A stretch of DNA of 64,000 bases from Rhodanobacter sp. AS-Z3 (GCF_029224025.1 NZ_CP119392.1:2937001-3001000), one strand, 5' to 3'. Numbered from the stretch's first letter, positions 33,331 through 43,529 are shown. Notes: generated from the letters alone by a model not told the origin. Made by a program: numbers and translations.

Positions 33331-34107
33331 TCAGTCAGTTTTACCCGAATCGCGCTTGGACGGAAATGCTTCCATCAGTGGCCGGATCAAGTCCAGCGGC
33401 AACGGGAACACGATGGTCGAGGACTTGCCGTTGTTGGACATGTCGGCCAGTGTCTGCAGGTAACGCAATTGCAGCGCCTGCGGCTGCTGCGACAACATGG
33501 CGGCGGCATCACGCAGTTTCTCCGCTGCCTGCATTTCACCCTCGGCGTGGATCACCTTGGCGCGGCGTTCGCGTTCGGCCTCGGCCTGGCGGGCGATCGC
33601 GCGCACCATGGTTTCGTTGAGGTCGACGTCCTTGATCTCCACGTTCATGATCTTGATGCCCCACGGATCGGTGGCTTCATCCAGCGTGGTCTGCAAGGTG
33701 TGGTTGATCGAGTCGCGCTGGGACAGGATCTCGTCCAGTTCGTGCTGGCCCAGCACCGAACGCAAGCGCGTCTGCGCCAGCTGGCTGGTCGCCTGCAGGA
33801 AGTTTTCCACTTCCAGCACCGACTTGTCCGAATCAACCACGCGGAAGTAGACCACCGCGTTGACCCTCACCGACACGTTGTCGCGCGAGATCACGTCCTG
33901 CGGCGGCACGTCCATCACGGTGACCCGCAGGTCGACCCGGATCATGGTTTGCACCACCGGAATCAGCAGCACCAGGCCGGGGCCCTTGGTACTGGTGTAG
34001 CGACCCAGGGTCAGCACCACGCCGCGCTGGTACTCCGGCAGGATCTTGATCGTGGCAAACAGCAACATCGCGCCAAGAATGACCAGTACACCGACAAATC
34101 CGAACAT
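33331..34107 (-). CDS. SPFH-domain slipin (stomatin-like) protein
   Basis: A 258-residue SPFH/band 7 protein. An N-terminal membrane anchor ([20 protein letters not shown]) is followed by the slipin core: [55 protein letters not shown] and a coiled [22 protein letters not shown]. It should form membrane oligomers at the inner membrane. AGGAG is 6 bases before the ATG. It lies 16 bp after nfeD, its usual partner, and 20 bp before the borosin methyltransferase. Confidence 0.93.
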   Translation of the reverse strand: MFGFVGVLVILGAMLLFATIKILPEYQRGVVLTLGRYTSTKGPGLVLLIPVVQTMIRVDLRVTVMDVPPQDVISRDNVSVRVNAVVYFRVVDSDKSVLEVENFLQATSQLAQTRLRSVLGQHELDEILSQRDSINHTLQTTLDEATDPWGIKIMNVEIKDVDLNETMVRAIARQAEAERERRAKVIHAEGEMQAAEKLRDAAAMLSQQPQALQLRYLQTLADMSNNGKSSTIVFPLPLDLIRPLMEAFPSKRDSGKTD

Positions 34108-34123
34108 TTCTATCTCCTGAACT

Positions 34124-35536
34124 TCATGAAATTTCTGCGTCGGCTTGCGCCGGCTCGACCCGCAACAACAAACCCTGCCGCGACAGCACCCGCACGCGCG
34201 CACCAGCCGGCAATGCCGTAGCGCAATGCACGCGCCAGCGCTCGCCGCGCAACATCATCCAGCTCTCGCCGCCGGGAACGACGGCCTGCAGCAAATCGCC
34301 GGTGTCAGCCAGCATCGCCGCATCACCACTGAACTGCGGCGCTCGCCGCGCGCGAAACACCAGCCACACGATCAGCCCGAGCAGTGCGGCCGCACACACC
34401 GCAATGCCGCCGATCGCGCCCAGATTCACCGCATAACCGGGCACGCCGGTGTTCATCAGCATGACCGAACCGGTGACAAAAGCGACCAACCCGCCGATGC
34501 CGAAAGCGACCACGCCGGGATTCACCGCTTCGGCCACCAGCATGCCAATGCCCAGCGCCATCAGCGCCAGCCCGGCGTAGTTCACCGGCAACAACTGCAG
34601 CGCGTACAAGCCGACCAGCAGGCTGATCGCACCGACGATGCCGGGCAGCATGGCGCCGGGATGCAGTGCTTCCAGCCCAAGGCCAAAGATGCCGCCCAAC
34701 AGCAGCAGATAGGCGATGGTCGGATTGGTGATGATGCCCAGGAAGCGAGTGCGCGCATCGGGCGCATAGCTACGCACCGTAGCCCCTTGCAGATTCAGCG
34801 TGACGGTGCGATCACCCAGCTTCACCACGCGGCCGTTTGATTTCGCCAGCAGGTCGTTCACATCGCTGGCGACGAAGTCGATCACGTGTTGTTGCGCGGC
34901 CTCGCCGGCGGTCAACGTCGCGGCGCCGCGCACCGCCTGCGCTGCCCAGTCCGCATTGCGCCCGCGTAGCTGTGCCAGCGAGCGGATGTAGGCAATCGCA
35001 TCGTTGGTGACTTTGTTTGATTCGGCATCATGGCCCGCTGCCGACGGCTCGCTGCGAACGGTGGAACTGGCGACGGGTTGGCTGGCCGGCCTGGCCGAAG
35101 GCCGTGGCGTGTTGCCGCCCAAGGACACCGGCGTCGCCGCACCGACATGGGTGGCCGGTGCCATCGCGGCAATCTGGCCGGCATAAAGAATATAGGTACC
35201 GGCCGAGGCGGCACGGGCACCGTCGGGTGCGACGTAGACCAGCACGGGAATGTCGCTGGCCAGCATCCGCGAGATGATCAATCGCATCGATTCGGACAGC
35301 CCACCCGGTGTATCCAGCTGCAGCACGATGGCTTGCGCGCCGTCGTGCTCCGCGCGGATCGAGGCACCCTCGAAATACTCGGCGGCGGCAGGACCGATCG
35401 GCCCCTCCAGCGTGATCTTCGCCACCATCTTTCCGGCAGCCTCGTGACCGGCTGCCGCCGCGTGGTCAGCCCAAGTCGGGGTCACCAAAAACGCAGCCAA
35501 CAGGGCCGCGCTCATTCGCCACCAACCACGCTTCAT
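34124..35536 (-). CDS. NfeD-type membrane-bound ClpP-class serine protease
   Basis: A 470-residue NfeD long-form protein. It has a signal peptide (1-27), a ClpP-class protease domain with [13 protein letters not shown] and the nucleophile Ser in [11 protein letters not shown], the general-base Lys region SNKVTND, then about 4-5 membrane helices, and a C-terminal OB-fold ([22 protein letters not shown]). Its archaeal relatives cleave the C-terminus of partner stomatins. GGAGG is 8 bases before the ATG. It leads the slipin gene by 16 bp. Confidence 0.92.
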   Translation of the reverse strand: MKRGWWRMSAALLAAFLVTPTWADHAAAAGHEAAGKMVAKITLEGPIGPAAAEYFEGASIRAEHDGAQAIVLQLDTPGGLSESMRLIISRMLASDIPVLVYVAPDGARAASAGTYILYAGQIAAMAPATHVGAATPVSLGGNTPRPSARPASQPVASSTVRSEPSAAGHDAESNKVTNDAIAYIRSLAQLRGRNADWAAQAVRGAATLTAGEAAQQHVIDFVASDVNDLLAKSNGRVVKLGDRTVTLNLQGATVRSYAPDARTRFLGIITNPTIAYLLLLGGIFGLGLEALHPGAMLPGIVGAISLLVGLYALQLLPVNYAGLALMALGIGMLVAEAVNPGVVAFGIGGLVAFVTGSVMLMNTGVPGYAVNLGAIGGIAVCAAALLGLIVWLVFRARRAPQFSGDAAMLADTGDLLQAVVPGGESWMMLRGERWRVHCATALPAGARVRVLSRQGLLLRVEPAQADAEIS

Positions 35537-36009
35537 CACGCCGACCTCCGCAAACAGCGACGATACCGCCACTGTACGCGTGCAGGTGTTCAAAAACGGT
35601 CACACACAGGAAAATCATGCAAGGCCGGCTGGGCGCACAAGGACGAAAGGCACTACGCCTGATGATGTTGCAAGTCGCCACCCCGAAGCGACCATTCGGC
35701 ACGCGCGTGCCCGTCCGAAAAACCGTTGACGCCAGCCAGCAGCACGAGCATGTCCACCGGCGACGACAGCAACCACCTCAGGTCGCAGCGCCGAATGCTC
35801 GCCGAGCATGCAGGGCTGCCTGGCAGCGAGGTGGCCCAGTCCGGCGCGCTGTCAGGTCGGAAGATACGGCGCGAATGGCCTGCGCTGCCGCGGTCACGCG
35901 TGGCCGAGTTCCGTATCCGGCAGCAGTGCAAGAAACAAGCTATGCGCTTGGACAGGCTATGCCGCGGTGGCGCCAGACAGGTTTGGCTGAGCGTGACCCG
36001 ACTCGCCCA
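35537..36009. other. Gap upstream of nfeD, no recognisable gene
   Basis: A minus-strand frame (35653-35931) ends in a hydrophobic-containing VDMLVLLAGVNGFSD stretch, but lacks a ribosome-binding site and resembles nothing I know. Its Arg-rich start looks non-coding. It could be a decayed gene remnant. The nfeD promoter should also lie here. Confidence 0.3.
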
Positions 36010-36891
36010 TCAGTCAACCGGCGGTGCCGGCTGGATCTTCTCACTGGGCGTGCCTGCAGGAGCAGCATGCAGCCCTGCACCGACCAGTTGCGCGCGTATC
36101 GCGCGCAGTTTCGCCTTGATGCGCGCTTCGGCTTCCGGCCCCACCCGCATCATCAACTTCTGTCCAGTCGACAGCGACTCCAGCGCAGGATCGGCATAAA
36201 CATAATAGGCGTTCGATCGCCGCATGGGCGCCCGGGCCGCCAGGTCCGGTGCCGCAAGCAAATCGTCCAGAACCACGATCAGTCGGTCATTGAAGTAGCC
36301 CTTGGGATAACCCAACTGCTGATAAGCCTGCTGGAACAGCGGATAGGCATGCACATACCAGGCAACCAGCGCCCGCGGATCGGTGGCGTCGACTACCTGC
36401 AGATAGGGCGCGTAGCGCTCGCTGTTATTCGCGGCCAGCACGATGGAACCACCCACGTCGTCAACCAGCACCGGACCCTTCGGCGTATGCGCCGGCAAGG
36501 TGAAGGAACCCAGTGCCTCGTGCCGGGGCAGCGCATCCAGCGTGGCGACGATCCGTTCGATGATCCGCTGACGAATCAGCAACGCCGACCAGTCACTGCC
36601 GGCCGCCAATCGGCCAAGCCCGTCGGCCACACTTTCATCGCTGCCGTCCAGCGCGGGCAACGGAGTGGTCGAGGCCTCGGCCGGCGCTGTTCGCGCCTGC
36701 TCAATGGGGTGCTCGATCACCGCCTGCTCCTGCGCGGTCGCCACGGGTGTGGCGCTGCTTGCCCTCGGGGTCACCAGTGGCGCGTCGCCAGCATTCATCG
36801 CCTTGCGCGCCAGATACAACCCGCCTGCACCAATGGCCAACACGACGACGCCCGCCGCAACCCAGCTTCCCACCGATGACTGCTTGCTCAT
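36010..36891 (-). CDS. DUF3014 family membrane-anchored protein
   Basis: A 293-residue DUF3014 protein: a short N-terminus, one membrane span (WVAAGVVVLAIGAGGLYLA), a Pro/Ala/Glu-rich linker, then the domain with DWSALLIRQRIIERIVATLD, LVDDVGGSIVLAANNSERYAPYLQ, YVHAYPLFQQAYQQLGYP and YVYADPALESLSTGQKLMMR. The family is typical of proteobacteria and of unknown function. GGAG is 5 bases before the ATG. It lies 59 bp after the ABC permease on the same strand, so it may be co-transcribed with the exporter. Confidence 0.9.
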   Translation of the reverse strand: MSKQSSVGSWVAAGVVVLAIGAGGLYLARKAMNAGDAPLVTPRASSATPVATAQEQAVIEHPIEQARTAPAEASTTPLPALDGSDESVADGLGRLAAGSDWSALLIRQRIIERIVATLDALPRHEALGSFTLPAHTPKGPVLVDDVGGSIVLAANNSERYAPYLQVVDATDPRALVAWYVHAYPLFQQAYQQLGYPKGYFNDRLIVVLDDLLAAPDLAARAPMRRSNAYYVYADPALESLSTGQKLMMRVGPEAEARIKAKLRAIRAQLVGAGLHAAPAGTPSEKIQPAPPVD

Positions 36892-36950
36892 GATTACTCC
36901 GATCTTGTTGCACGACTCAATGTGTTCTGACTGGCGCAAGCCCGATTCGT

Positions 36951-37712
36951 TCACGCCTTCAATCGATAGCCGCTGCGGAAAATCCACCATACCAACGCCA
37001 GACACATCGCCAGAAACACCATCGTCATGCCAACACTGACCCCGATGCCTACGTCGGCCACGCCGTAGAAACTCCAGCGAAAGCCGCTGATCAGATAAAC
37101 CACCGGATTGAACAAGGTGACCTTCTGCCAGAACGGCGGCAGCATGTGGATCGAGTAGAAACTGCCACCGAGGAAGGTCAGCGGCGTCACGATCAGCAAC
37201 GGCACCAATTGCAGCTTCTCGAAGTTGTCCGCCCAGATCCCGATGATGAAACCGAACAGACTGAAGGTCACCGCGGTGAGCAGCAGAAAGGCCAGCATCC
37301 ACAGTGGGTGCTGGATATCAAAGGTGACGAAGAGTCGCGCGGTAATCAGGATGATCACCCCGAGGATGACCGACTTGCTGGCCGCGGCACCGACGTAGCC
37401 CGCCACGATTTCAAACGGCGACACCGGTGCCGACAGAATCTCGTAGATGGTGCCCACGAACTTCGGAAAATAGATCCCGAACGATGCGTTGGAAATGCTT
37501 TGCGTCAGCAGCGACAACATGACCAGACCCGGCACAATGAAAGCGCCGTAGCTGACTCCGTCGATGCCGTTCATGTGCGAACCGATGGCGGCGCCGAACA
37601 CCACGAAATACAGCGAGGTGGAGATCACCGGCGAGACGATGCTCTGCAGCAAGGTGCGCCAGGTACGCGCCATTTCGAAGCGGTAGATTGCGCGGATGCC
37701 GTGAATATTCAT
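36951..37712 (-). CDS. ABC-2 type exporter permease (YadH-like)
   Basis: A 253-residue permease with six hydrophobic segments of the ABC-2 type. Typical motifs are the start [17 protein letters not shown] region ([20 protein letters not shown]), [15 protein letters not shown] and the C-terminal [17 protein letters not shown] and [13 protein letters not shown]. YadH proteins export an unknown substrate together with YadG. It overlaps the ATPase gene by 4 bp. Nothing in the neighbourhood identifies the cargo. Confidence 0.9.
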   Translation of the reverse strand: MNIHGIRAIYRFEMARTWRTLLQSIVSPVISTSLYFVVFGAAIGSHMNGIDGVSYGAFIVPGLVMLSLLTQSISNASFGIYFPKFVGTIYEILSAPVSPFEIVAGYVGAAASKSVILGVIILITARLFVTFDIQHPLWMLAFLLLTAVTFSLFGFIIGIWADNFEKLQLVPLLIVTPLTFLGGSFYSIHMLPPFWQKVTLFNPVVYLISGFRWSFYGVADVGIGVSVGMTMVFLAMCLALVWWIFRSGYRLKA

Positions 37713-38635
37713 GCGCGCTCCCTCACCAGATCCACGAAAATATCTTCCAGCGAACTCTGGCTGGTCTGCAGGTCCTTGAAGTCGATACCGGCCTCGGCGA
37801 GCCGTCGCAGCAGCCCATCGATGCCGGTGTGCTCGCTCTGTGCATCAAACGTATAAACGAGTTGCTGACCGTTGCCCTTCAGTTCGAGAGCATAGGTCGC
37901 CAACCCTGGCGGAACCTCCGACAGCGGATTCTGCAACTGCAGGGTGAGCTGTTTACGCCCAAGCTTGTTCATCAGCGCAGCCTTCTCCTCCACCAGGATC
38001 AACTCGCCCTTGTTGATCACCCCGATGCGATCAGCCATCTCCTCGGCCTCTTCGATGTAGTGCGTGGTCAGGATGATGGTGACGCCGGTGTCACGCAGCG
38101 CGCGCACCATCACCCACATGTCGCGGCGCAGTTCCACGTCGACGCCCGCTGTGGGCTCATCAAGGAACAGGATGCGCGGCTCATGCGAAAGCGCCTTGGC
38201 AATCATCACCCGGCGCTTCATGCCGCCGGACAAGGTGATCATCTTGTTGTTGCGCTTGTCCCACAGTGACAAGTCCTTCAGCACCTTTTCGATATGCGCC
38301 GGGTCGGGCGCGCGACCGAACAGACCGCGGCTGAAACTGACCGTGTTCCACACCGTCTCGAACGCGTCGGTGGTGAGTTCCTGCGGCACCAGACCGATCT
38401 TGCTGCGAGCGGCGCGATAGTCGCGCACCACGTCGTGTCCGTCAGCCAGCACCTTGCCTTCGCTCGGGTTGACGATGCCACAGATGATGCTGATGAGCGT
38501 GGTCTTGCCGGCACCGTTGGGGCCGAGCAAGGCGAATATTTCGCCCTGGCGAATTTCCAGCTCGATGTTCTTCAGTGCACTGAAGCCGGAGGCGTAGGTC
38601 TTGCTGAGTTGATGAACGGCAATGATCGGCGGCAC
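37709..38635 (-). CDS. ABC exporter ATPase (YadG-like)
   Basis: A 308-residue ATP-binding subunit. It has the Walker [11 protein letters not shown], the Q-loop at [10 protein letters not shown], the signature [15 protein letters not shown], Walker [14 protein letters not shown] and the switch His in ILTTHY. The C-terminal extension (about 230-308) is usual for this subgroup. The start is a GTG at 38635, chosen because AGGAGG stands 5 bases before it; upstream ATGs lack such a site. It is translationally coupled to the permease and divergent from the lipocalin gene. Confidence 0.94.
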   Translation of the reverse strand: MPPIIAVHQLSKTYASGFSALKNIELEIRQGEIFALLGPNGAGKTTLISIICGIVNPSEGKVLADGHDVVRDYRAARSKIGLVPQELTTDAFETVWNTVSFSRGLFGRAPDPAHIEKVLKDLSLWDKRNNKMITLSGGMKRRVMIAKALSHEPRILFLDEPTAGVDVELRRDMWVMVRALRDTGVTIILTTHYIEEAEEMADRIGVINKGELILVEEKAALMNKLGRKQLTLQLQNPLSEVPPGLATYALELKGNGQQLVYTFDAQSEHTGIDGLLRRLAEAGIDFKDLQTSQSSLEDIFVDLVRERA

Positions 38636-38812
38636 GCCAACCTCCTGACAACGAGCGGGGAGAGGCATGGTATGCCTGACCTGACAGCCAGGGCCAGCCA
38701 TCACCAGGCCCATTCCACCCCGGTCGACGAGTGCTTACCCGACCCTGCACGACCTGCAACCATTCAGGCGCCGACAACGTACGATGGTCAACGCACCTGA
38801 CGGATATCCCTC

Positions 38813-39346
38813 ATGCCATTACTGCTCTTGTTGCTCGCCTCGCTGGTTGCCGCCTCACCCGCCGCGGCGGACACGCTGCCGAACGAACCGGTGCCGACAC
38901 TGGCGATGGACCGCTATGCTGGCCAATGGCATGAAATTGCCCGGCTGCCGATGTACTTCGAGCGCCGGTGCCTGAACGGCGTGACCGCGAAGTATGTGCC
39001 GAATGCCGACGGCACGGTGCGGGTGGAAAACACCTGCATGACCGCGAAGGGTCAGATGTCGATTGTTGGCATGGCACGCGTCAAGGAGGGCCAGCCGGGC
39101 GCGCTGGAGGTTCGCTTTGCGCCGGGCTGGCTGAGCTGGCTACCGTTGAGTTGGGCCGATTACTGGGTGATCGAAGTGGACCGTGATTACCAATGGGCGG
39201 TCATCGGCAGCCCCGGCCACAAACACCTGTGGATACTGGCGCGCCAGCCGCGCATGGATCGGGCACTGTTCCAGACCTTGAAGGAGCACTCCCGGCTGCG
39301 CGGTTATAGCGTCGACGACCTGATCATCACGGCGCCGCTGGACTGA
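38813..39346 (+). CDS. blc: Blc-type lipocalin
   Basis: A 177-residue exported lipocalin. The signal peptide (about 1-19) is followed by the hallmark YAGQWHEIARLPMYFERRC, VTAKYVPNADGTVRVENTC, the YWVIEVDRDYQWAVIGSPG strand and the LWILARQPRMD helix region. Cys at about residue 20 is absent, so unlike E. coli Blc it may not be lipid-anchored. It should bind a lipophilic ligand such as lysophospholipid in the periplasm. It is divergent from the ABC ATPase. Confidence 0.9.
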   Translation: MPLLLLLLASLVAASPAAADTLPNEPVPTLAMDRYAGQWHEIARLPMYFERRCLNGVTAKYVPNADGTVRVENTCMTAKGQMSIVGMARVKEGQPGALEVRFAPGWLSWLPLSWADYWVIEVDRDYQWAVIGSPGHKHLWILARQPRMDRALFQTLKEHSRLRGYSVDDLIITAPLD

Positions 39347-39397
39347 CTGGCGTTGCGTTTGCCACCACGCCAGTGATGCGAATGTGCGCTTTCCCGG

Positions 39398-39892
39398 TCA
39401 GTGAACCTCACCGAGCGGGCTGGCCATACAACCGGTTTTCTGCACTGTGTAGCTGATCCCGGCCACGCGCCAGCCAGCCGCCGTGCGCACCAGGCTGAAG
39501 TTGTCGATGCCGCAATGTGACAATTTTCCATCGAGATGAAAGTCATACGGGGCCCACACCTGGGCGATATTTCCGTTCACCGTGACCTGCGCATTCCAGA
39601 TCCGTTCGAGGAAGATTTCGCGGTGTTTGCCGAGGGTATCGAGGTAGCCCGTGTCTGGTTCGATGCGCACCGTGCCGTCAGGCAGCAGCACCACGAAATT
39701 TGCGCCCGGCAGAATCAGCCGGCGCGAGGCATCGACATCATGCTTGCCCATGGCCGTAAAAAGAGCGACCACTGCAGCCAGGGCATCCCGCTGGGCAGGG
39801 CTGTAAATGTCCTTGGCGTTCGCGCAACTGGCACCCGGTATGGCGCAGGCAATGAACACAATCATCGCCATCGTGGCACTACGGAAATTCAT
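39398..39892 (-). CDS. Exported NTF2-like protein
   Basis: A 164-residue protein with a signal peptide (about 1-25) and a SnoaL/NTF2-like body: AALAAVVALFTAMGKHDVDASRRL, then the strands VRIEPDTGYLDTL, VTVNGNIAQVWAPYDFHLDG and CGIDNFSLVRTAAGWRVAGISY. The pattern is that of a hydrolase-like or scaffold domain of unknown function. The ATG at 39892 has GGGGA upstream. No partner is evident. It is convergent with the lipocalin gene. Confidence 0.75.
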   Translation of the reverse strand: MNFRSATMAMIVFIACAIPGASCANAKDIYSPAQRDALAAVVALFTAMGKHDVDASRRLILPGANFVVLLPDGTVRIEPDTGYLDTLGKHREIFLERIWNAQVTVNGNIAQVWAPYDFHLDGKLSHCGIDNFSLVRTAAGWRVAGISYTVQKTGCMASPLGEVH

Positions 39893-39966
39893 CTGCTGTC
39901 CCCCGCTGAAAGTTGCCTGATACCTGTTCAACCTGGCGCGTCACCCAAGCTGGTCAAACCCCACGT

Positions 39967-40449
39967 TCAAAACAGCAGCAGCAATAATGGCACGATGATT
40001 CCAGCGCCAGACAGCGCACCGAACAGCGCTGGGCGACGGCTGAAACGCCAAGCCATGTAGAGCCCGCTGAGCACCGAGACGAACAAGCTCAGTGCCACCA
40101 GCGCAAAGAAAACTTTCATCGGCAGCAAATTCTTCCTGGCCGGTCGATTCTCGACGGCCACCACTCGCGGCTCCGCGTCCGCGGCTGGTCGTGCTTGCAA
40201 CGGTGCGGCGGCACCGTTGGCGGGCGGGCGTCGCCGCTGCGGCATCTCGATGGTCTGTTTCTTATGTAGTTGTGCTGCGCTGGCCAGCCACGCCGGTGGC
40301 GCGTAATCGCTGCCGCGCGTGGTTTCGTGCAGGCTGAACACCTGCAGTCCGCCAGTGAGCGCAAAAAACAGGAGCATCGGCGCGCTGAACACGCCCAGGT
40401 AGAGATGTATCGAACGCAGGCTGCGCAGGAATCGATGAGGGAGCGACAT
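39967..40449 (-). CDS. PepSY-associated membrane protein
   Basis: A 160-residue membrane protein with RSIHLYLGVFSAPMLLFFALTGGLQVFS near its N-terminus, the typical first segment of the PepSY-associated TM family (HxxxG), and two more hydrophobic stretches near the C-terminus (FFALVALSLFVSVLSGLYMAW and IIVPLLLLLF). A Pro/Ala-rich linker lies between. These proteins are often linked to iron uptake or redox, but no such neighbour is here. The start lacks a good ribosome-binding site. Confidence 0.75.
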   Translation of the reverse strand: MSLPHRFLRSLRSIHLYLGVFSAPMLLFFALTGGLQVFSLHETTRGSDYAPPAWLASAAQLHKKQTIEMPQRRRPPANGAAAPLQARPAADAEPRVVAVENRPARKNLLPMKVFFALVALSLFVSVLSGLYMAWRFSRRPALFGALSGAGIIVPLLLLLF

Positions 40450-40627
40450 ACAAGATGCAAGATCGTGACAAGAGGTCCGTACTCTAGTCGGAACCGCGTG
40501 GTCGTTCCATCGCCTGGGCGCCCGCCGAAGTACGCCGATGGAAGCAGCACCAGGATCATTGGCACCGGCATGTAGTCTGCTGATAGGCTCTGACTCGTTG
40601 CATCCTGCCAGTTCACCGGGATAGCGC

Positions 40628-41845
40628 GTGGCCTTTGAGATCGAAGAACAGCGCATCGACGTCAATGACCTGCGACTCGGCATGTATGTGTGCCGACTCG
40701 ACCGGCCATGGGAAGACACGTCCTATCCGCTGCAGGGTGTCGGGCTGACCAGCCCGGAGGATCTCGCCGGCATCCGCGCCATTTGCCAATACGTCTACAT
40801 CGATTTGCGCCGCCAGGTGGTCATCGCATCGCCCGCAGCGCTGACCCGTACCAACCTCTCTGGGACACGCTTCAAGAACACGGTTCACTACAGCGACAAG
40901 ATACCTGTCGAAGAAGAAGCGCCGCGCGCGCATGCCGCGCTCGACAATGCCAGCCAGATGGTTGACCGCATCTACGACGACATCGCCAGCGGCCGAGAAC
41001 TGTCGGTCGAGCGCGTGGAGCAGGCCGTGCGTCCACTGGTCGCCAGCGTGCTGCGCAGTGCCGATGCGTTCTTCCTGGTCGAAGGCTTGCGCCGACACGA
41101 TAACTATTCCTACAGCCATTCGATCGGTTGCAGCGCGCTCGCCGCCGTTTTCGGGCGACATATGGGCTTTGCCGAGGAAACCATCCTCAGCCTGGCTGCG
41201 GGCGGATTGTTGATGGACGTGGGCAAGACCCGTCTCCCGGAAAGCCTGTTGCGCTATCCGGGGTCGCTGGCACCGGCCGAGGTGGACGTCGTGCGTTCGC
41301 ATGTCGCTGCGGGCCTCGAAATCGTCTCCGAATCGGGTATCACCAACCAGGATGTACTCGACATCCTGCGTACTCATCACGAGCGTCACGATGGCAGCGG
41401 CTATCCCGATGGCCTCGCCGGCAATGTCATTCCGATCACCGGGCGCATGCTCGGCATCATCGACACCTACGACGCGATGGTCAGCCCACGACCGTATCGG
41501 CCGGCCATCTCGCGCCATCATGCATTGCGGCAAATCTACGCGGCCCGCAACACCCTGTTCCAGGCAGAGATGATCGAGCGCTTCCAGGTTTGTCTTGGCG
41601 TGTATCCCACCGGATCGATAGTCGAATTGAGCAGCGGTGAAGTAGCCGTGGTCATCGCGCAGAACCAGGTGCGTCGCCTGCGACCGAAAATCGTCGTACT
41701 GACCTTGCCAAACAAGCAACCACTCAAGGAGTTCCGTCAGATCGACCTGATGGCGTCTTCGGCGAAGAACGAGCCGATCGATATTCTGCGTGGCCTGGCC
41801 GTGGGCGATTACGGCGTCGACGCTGCCGAGCTGTTCCTGAAATGA
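40628..41845 (+). CDS. HD-GYP-domain protein with an altered HD dyad
   Basis: A 405-residue protein. The N-terminal DUF3391 region (residues 1-130) has IDVNDLRLGMYVCRLDRPW. It is followed by an HD-GYP domain with YSHSIGCSAL, GGLLMDVGKTRLP (residues 192-204) and the intact HHERHDGSGYPDG (250-262). The canonical HD is MD here (M196-D197), so one metal ligand is missing and c-di-GMP hydrolysis is uncertain. The start is a GTG preceded by GGGA. It is followed after 70 bp by an EAL protein, suggesting one message with two potential c-di-GMP regulators. Confidence 0.88.
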   Translation: MAFEIEEQRIDVNDLRLGMYVCRLDRPWEDTSYPLQGVGLTSPEDLAGIRAICQYVYIDLRRQVVIASPAALTRTNLSGTRFKNTVHYSDKIPVEEEAPRAHAALDNASQMVDRIYDDIASGRELSVERVEQAVRPLVASVLRSADAFFLVEGLRRHDNYSYSHSIGCSALAAVFGRHMGFAEETILSLAAGGLLMDVGKTRLPESLLRYPGSLAPAEVDVVRSHVAAGLEIVSESGITNQDVLDILRTHHERHDGSGYPDGLAGNVIPITGRMLGIIDTYDAMVSPRPYRPAISRHHALRQIYAARNTLFQAEMIERFQVCLGVYPTGSIVELSSGEVAVVIAQNQVRRLRPKIVVLTLPNKQPLKEFRQIDLMASSAKNEPIDILRGLAVGDYGVDAAELFLK

Positions 41846-41915
41846 CGCCACTGCACACCAGCCTGCCAATGCCGCAGGTCCCCCCTTCCTTCTGCTGTCA
41901 GGACGCGATGCCACC

Positions 41916-43163
41916 ATGCTGAACCGGCCAGCCCTGTTCGACGTCATCGAGCAACAGATTGCTGCCTGCATCGGTACCGGCGGAAGCTTCGCCGTGCTGA
42001 TGCTGCGCGCTCACGGCCTGCGTGAAATCGCCCTGCGTTTTGGTTACAGCCAGGCCGAGCACGCTGGCGAGATCGTCCAGGAGTTGATTGGCATGTCGCT
42101 GCGCCCGATCGACTGCGTCTTCCAGATCGGCGATGACAGCTATGCGGTGGTGCTACCCGACATGCTGGGCCGCAACCACGGACTGCTGGCCGCCGCCAGA
42201 CTCAGCCAGGCCTTCGAACAGCCGCTGGTGGGGATGGAAGCCCCCTGGCAACTGCGCATCTCCATGGGTATTGCAATCTACCCGGAACATGGCCAGGACG
42301 CCGAACTGCTTTGCCGCCGCGCCGGAATGGCACTGGATGAGGCGCAGCGCCGGCGCGAGCCCTGCGTAATCTATCAGCCCGACGAAACCCAGGTGGAGGT
42401 CTTTTACGAGGAACTGCGCGAAGCCATCGAGGCGAACCACCTGCAGGTTTTTTTCCAGCCGGTGCATGACTTGCTGAGCAAGCGCATGGTGGCGGTTGAA
42501 TCGCTGGCGCGGTGGACCAGCCCGCGCCACGGCGAAGTATCACCCGCCCGTTTCGTGCCGTTTTCCGAACAAAGTGATCTGATTTCCGCACTGACCCGCT
42601 GGAGCATCAACGCCACGCTGCGACATGCAGCGCCGCTGTGCGCAACCGGCGAGTTGAGCTTTGCCATCAACTTGTCGCCACGTGCGTTCTCACGCCCCGG
42701 AATGGTCGAGCAACTCAAGGGCGCGCTGGACGTCTGGGGCGTGGAGCCCACGGCAATCATCGCGGAAGTCACCGAGACAGCGTTGGCCAATGACCTGGAA
42801 TCCGGCGTACAGGTGCTGGGCCAGCTACGCGACATGGGCGTGCGCATCTCGATCGATGATTTCGGCACCGGCTATGCGTCGATCTCCTACCTGCACCGTT
42901 TCCCCGCCACCGAACTGAAGATCGATCAGTCGTTGGTCGGCTCCATGCAGGACGATCCGCATACGAGCCGACTGGTCGGCGCAATCATCAATATGGCGCG
43001 CCATCTGGATCTGGCCACGGTAGCCGAAGGCATCGAGAATCAAGTCACCCAGGACCGGTTGACTGACATGGGCTGCACGTACGGACAGGGCTTCCACCTT
43101 GGTCGACCGGAGCCCGCCGCGAATTTCGCCAGCCGCTTCCTTGCCGGCCACGCCCAGCGCTGA
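41916..43163 (+). CDS. GGDEF(degenerate)-EAL c-di-GMP phosphodiesterase-like protein
   Basis: A 415-residue cytoplasmic protein. The N-terminal GGDEF-like domain has IGDDSY (71-76) where the signature should be, so it is not a cyclase. The C-terminal EAL domain reads ESL (195-197) and keeps INLSP, EVTET, IDDFGTGYASI, ELKIDQSLV, VAEGIEN and YGQGFHLGRP, all the residues expected for activity. It likely hydrolyses c-di-GMP and follows the HD-GYP gene on the same strand. It has no membrane segment. Confidence 0.88.
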   Translation: MLNRPALFDVIEQQIAACIGTGGSFAVLMLRAHGLREIALRFGYSQAEHAGEIVQELIGMSLRPIDCVFQIGDDSYAVVLPDMLGRNHGLLAAARLSQAFEQPLVGMEAPWQLRISMGIAIYPEHGQDAELLCRRAGMALDEAQRRREPCVIYQPDETQVEVFYEELREAIEANHLQVFFQPVHDLLSKRMVAVESLARWTSPRHGEVSPARFVPFSEQSDLISALTRWSINATLRHAAPLCATGELSFAINLSPRAFSRPGMVEQLKGALDVWGVEPTAIIAEVTETALANDLESGVQVLGQLRDMGVRISIDDFGTGYASISYLHRFPATELKIDQSLVGSMQDDPHTSRLVGAIINMARHLDLATVAEGIENQVTQDRLTDMGCTYGQGFHLGRPEPAANFASRFLAGHAQR

Positions 43164-43184
43164 GCCGTGCTCAAGCCGACCAGC

Positions 43185-43529
43185 TCAGGCCTTTTTCAGA
43201 AAACAGACTTTCAGCACCAGGCCCTTGATCTTGTCCGAGTTGCCTTCGATGTGTTCGTCATCACCATCGACCAACCGAATGTTGCGGATCAGCGTGCCCT
43301 GCTTCAGCGGAATCGATGACCCTTTCACCTTGAGGTCCTTGATGACCGTGACCGTGTCCCCGCTGTTGAGCACGTTGCCGTTCACATCGCGAACCAGCAG
43401 CGCTTGGCCGCCCTGGTCTGCGCCCGCCTCCATCGACCACTCATGCCCGCAATCGGCGCAGATGTAGTTGCCGCCATCGGCATAGGTATTTTCCATGGCG
43501 CACAACGGACAGGCTGGAATGTCAGACAT
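43185..43529 (-). CDS. yjdM: YjdM/PhnA family zinc-ribbon protein
   Basis: A 114-residue protein with an N-terminal zinc ribbon (CPLCAMENTYADGGNYICADCGHEW, Cys pairs at about 7/10 and 24/27) and a C-terminal KOW-like PhnA domain (VLNSGDTVTVIKDLKVKG, IKGLVLKVCFLKKA). The family is often called PhnA, but it is not a phosphonate hydrolase; function is unknown. AGGA lies 8 bases before the ATG at 43529. Confidence 0.93.
   Translation of the reverse strand: MSDIPACPLCAMENTYADGGNYICADCGHEWSMEAGADQGGQALLVRDVNGNVLNSGDTVTVIKDLKVKGSSIPLKQGTLIRNIRLVDGDDEHIEGNSDKIKGLVLKVCFLKKA

Noticed and set aside
35617..36879. 420-residue plus-strand frame across the gap and DUF3014
   Set aside because: Most of it is antisense to DUF3014; the part in the gap has no ribosome-binding site or recognisable motif.
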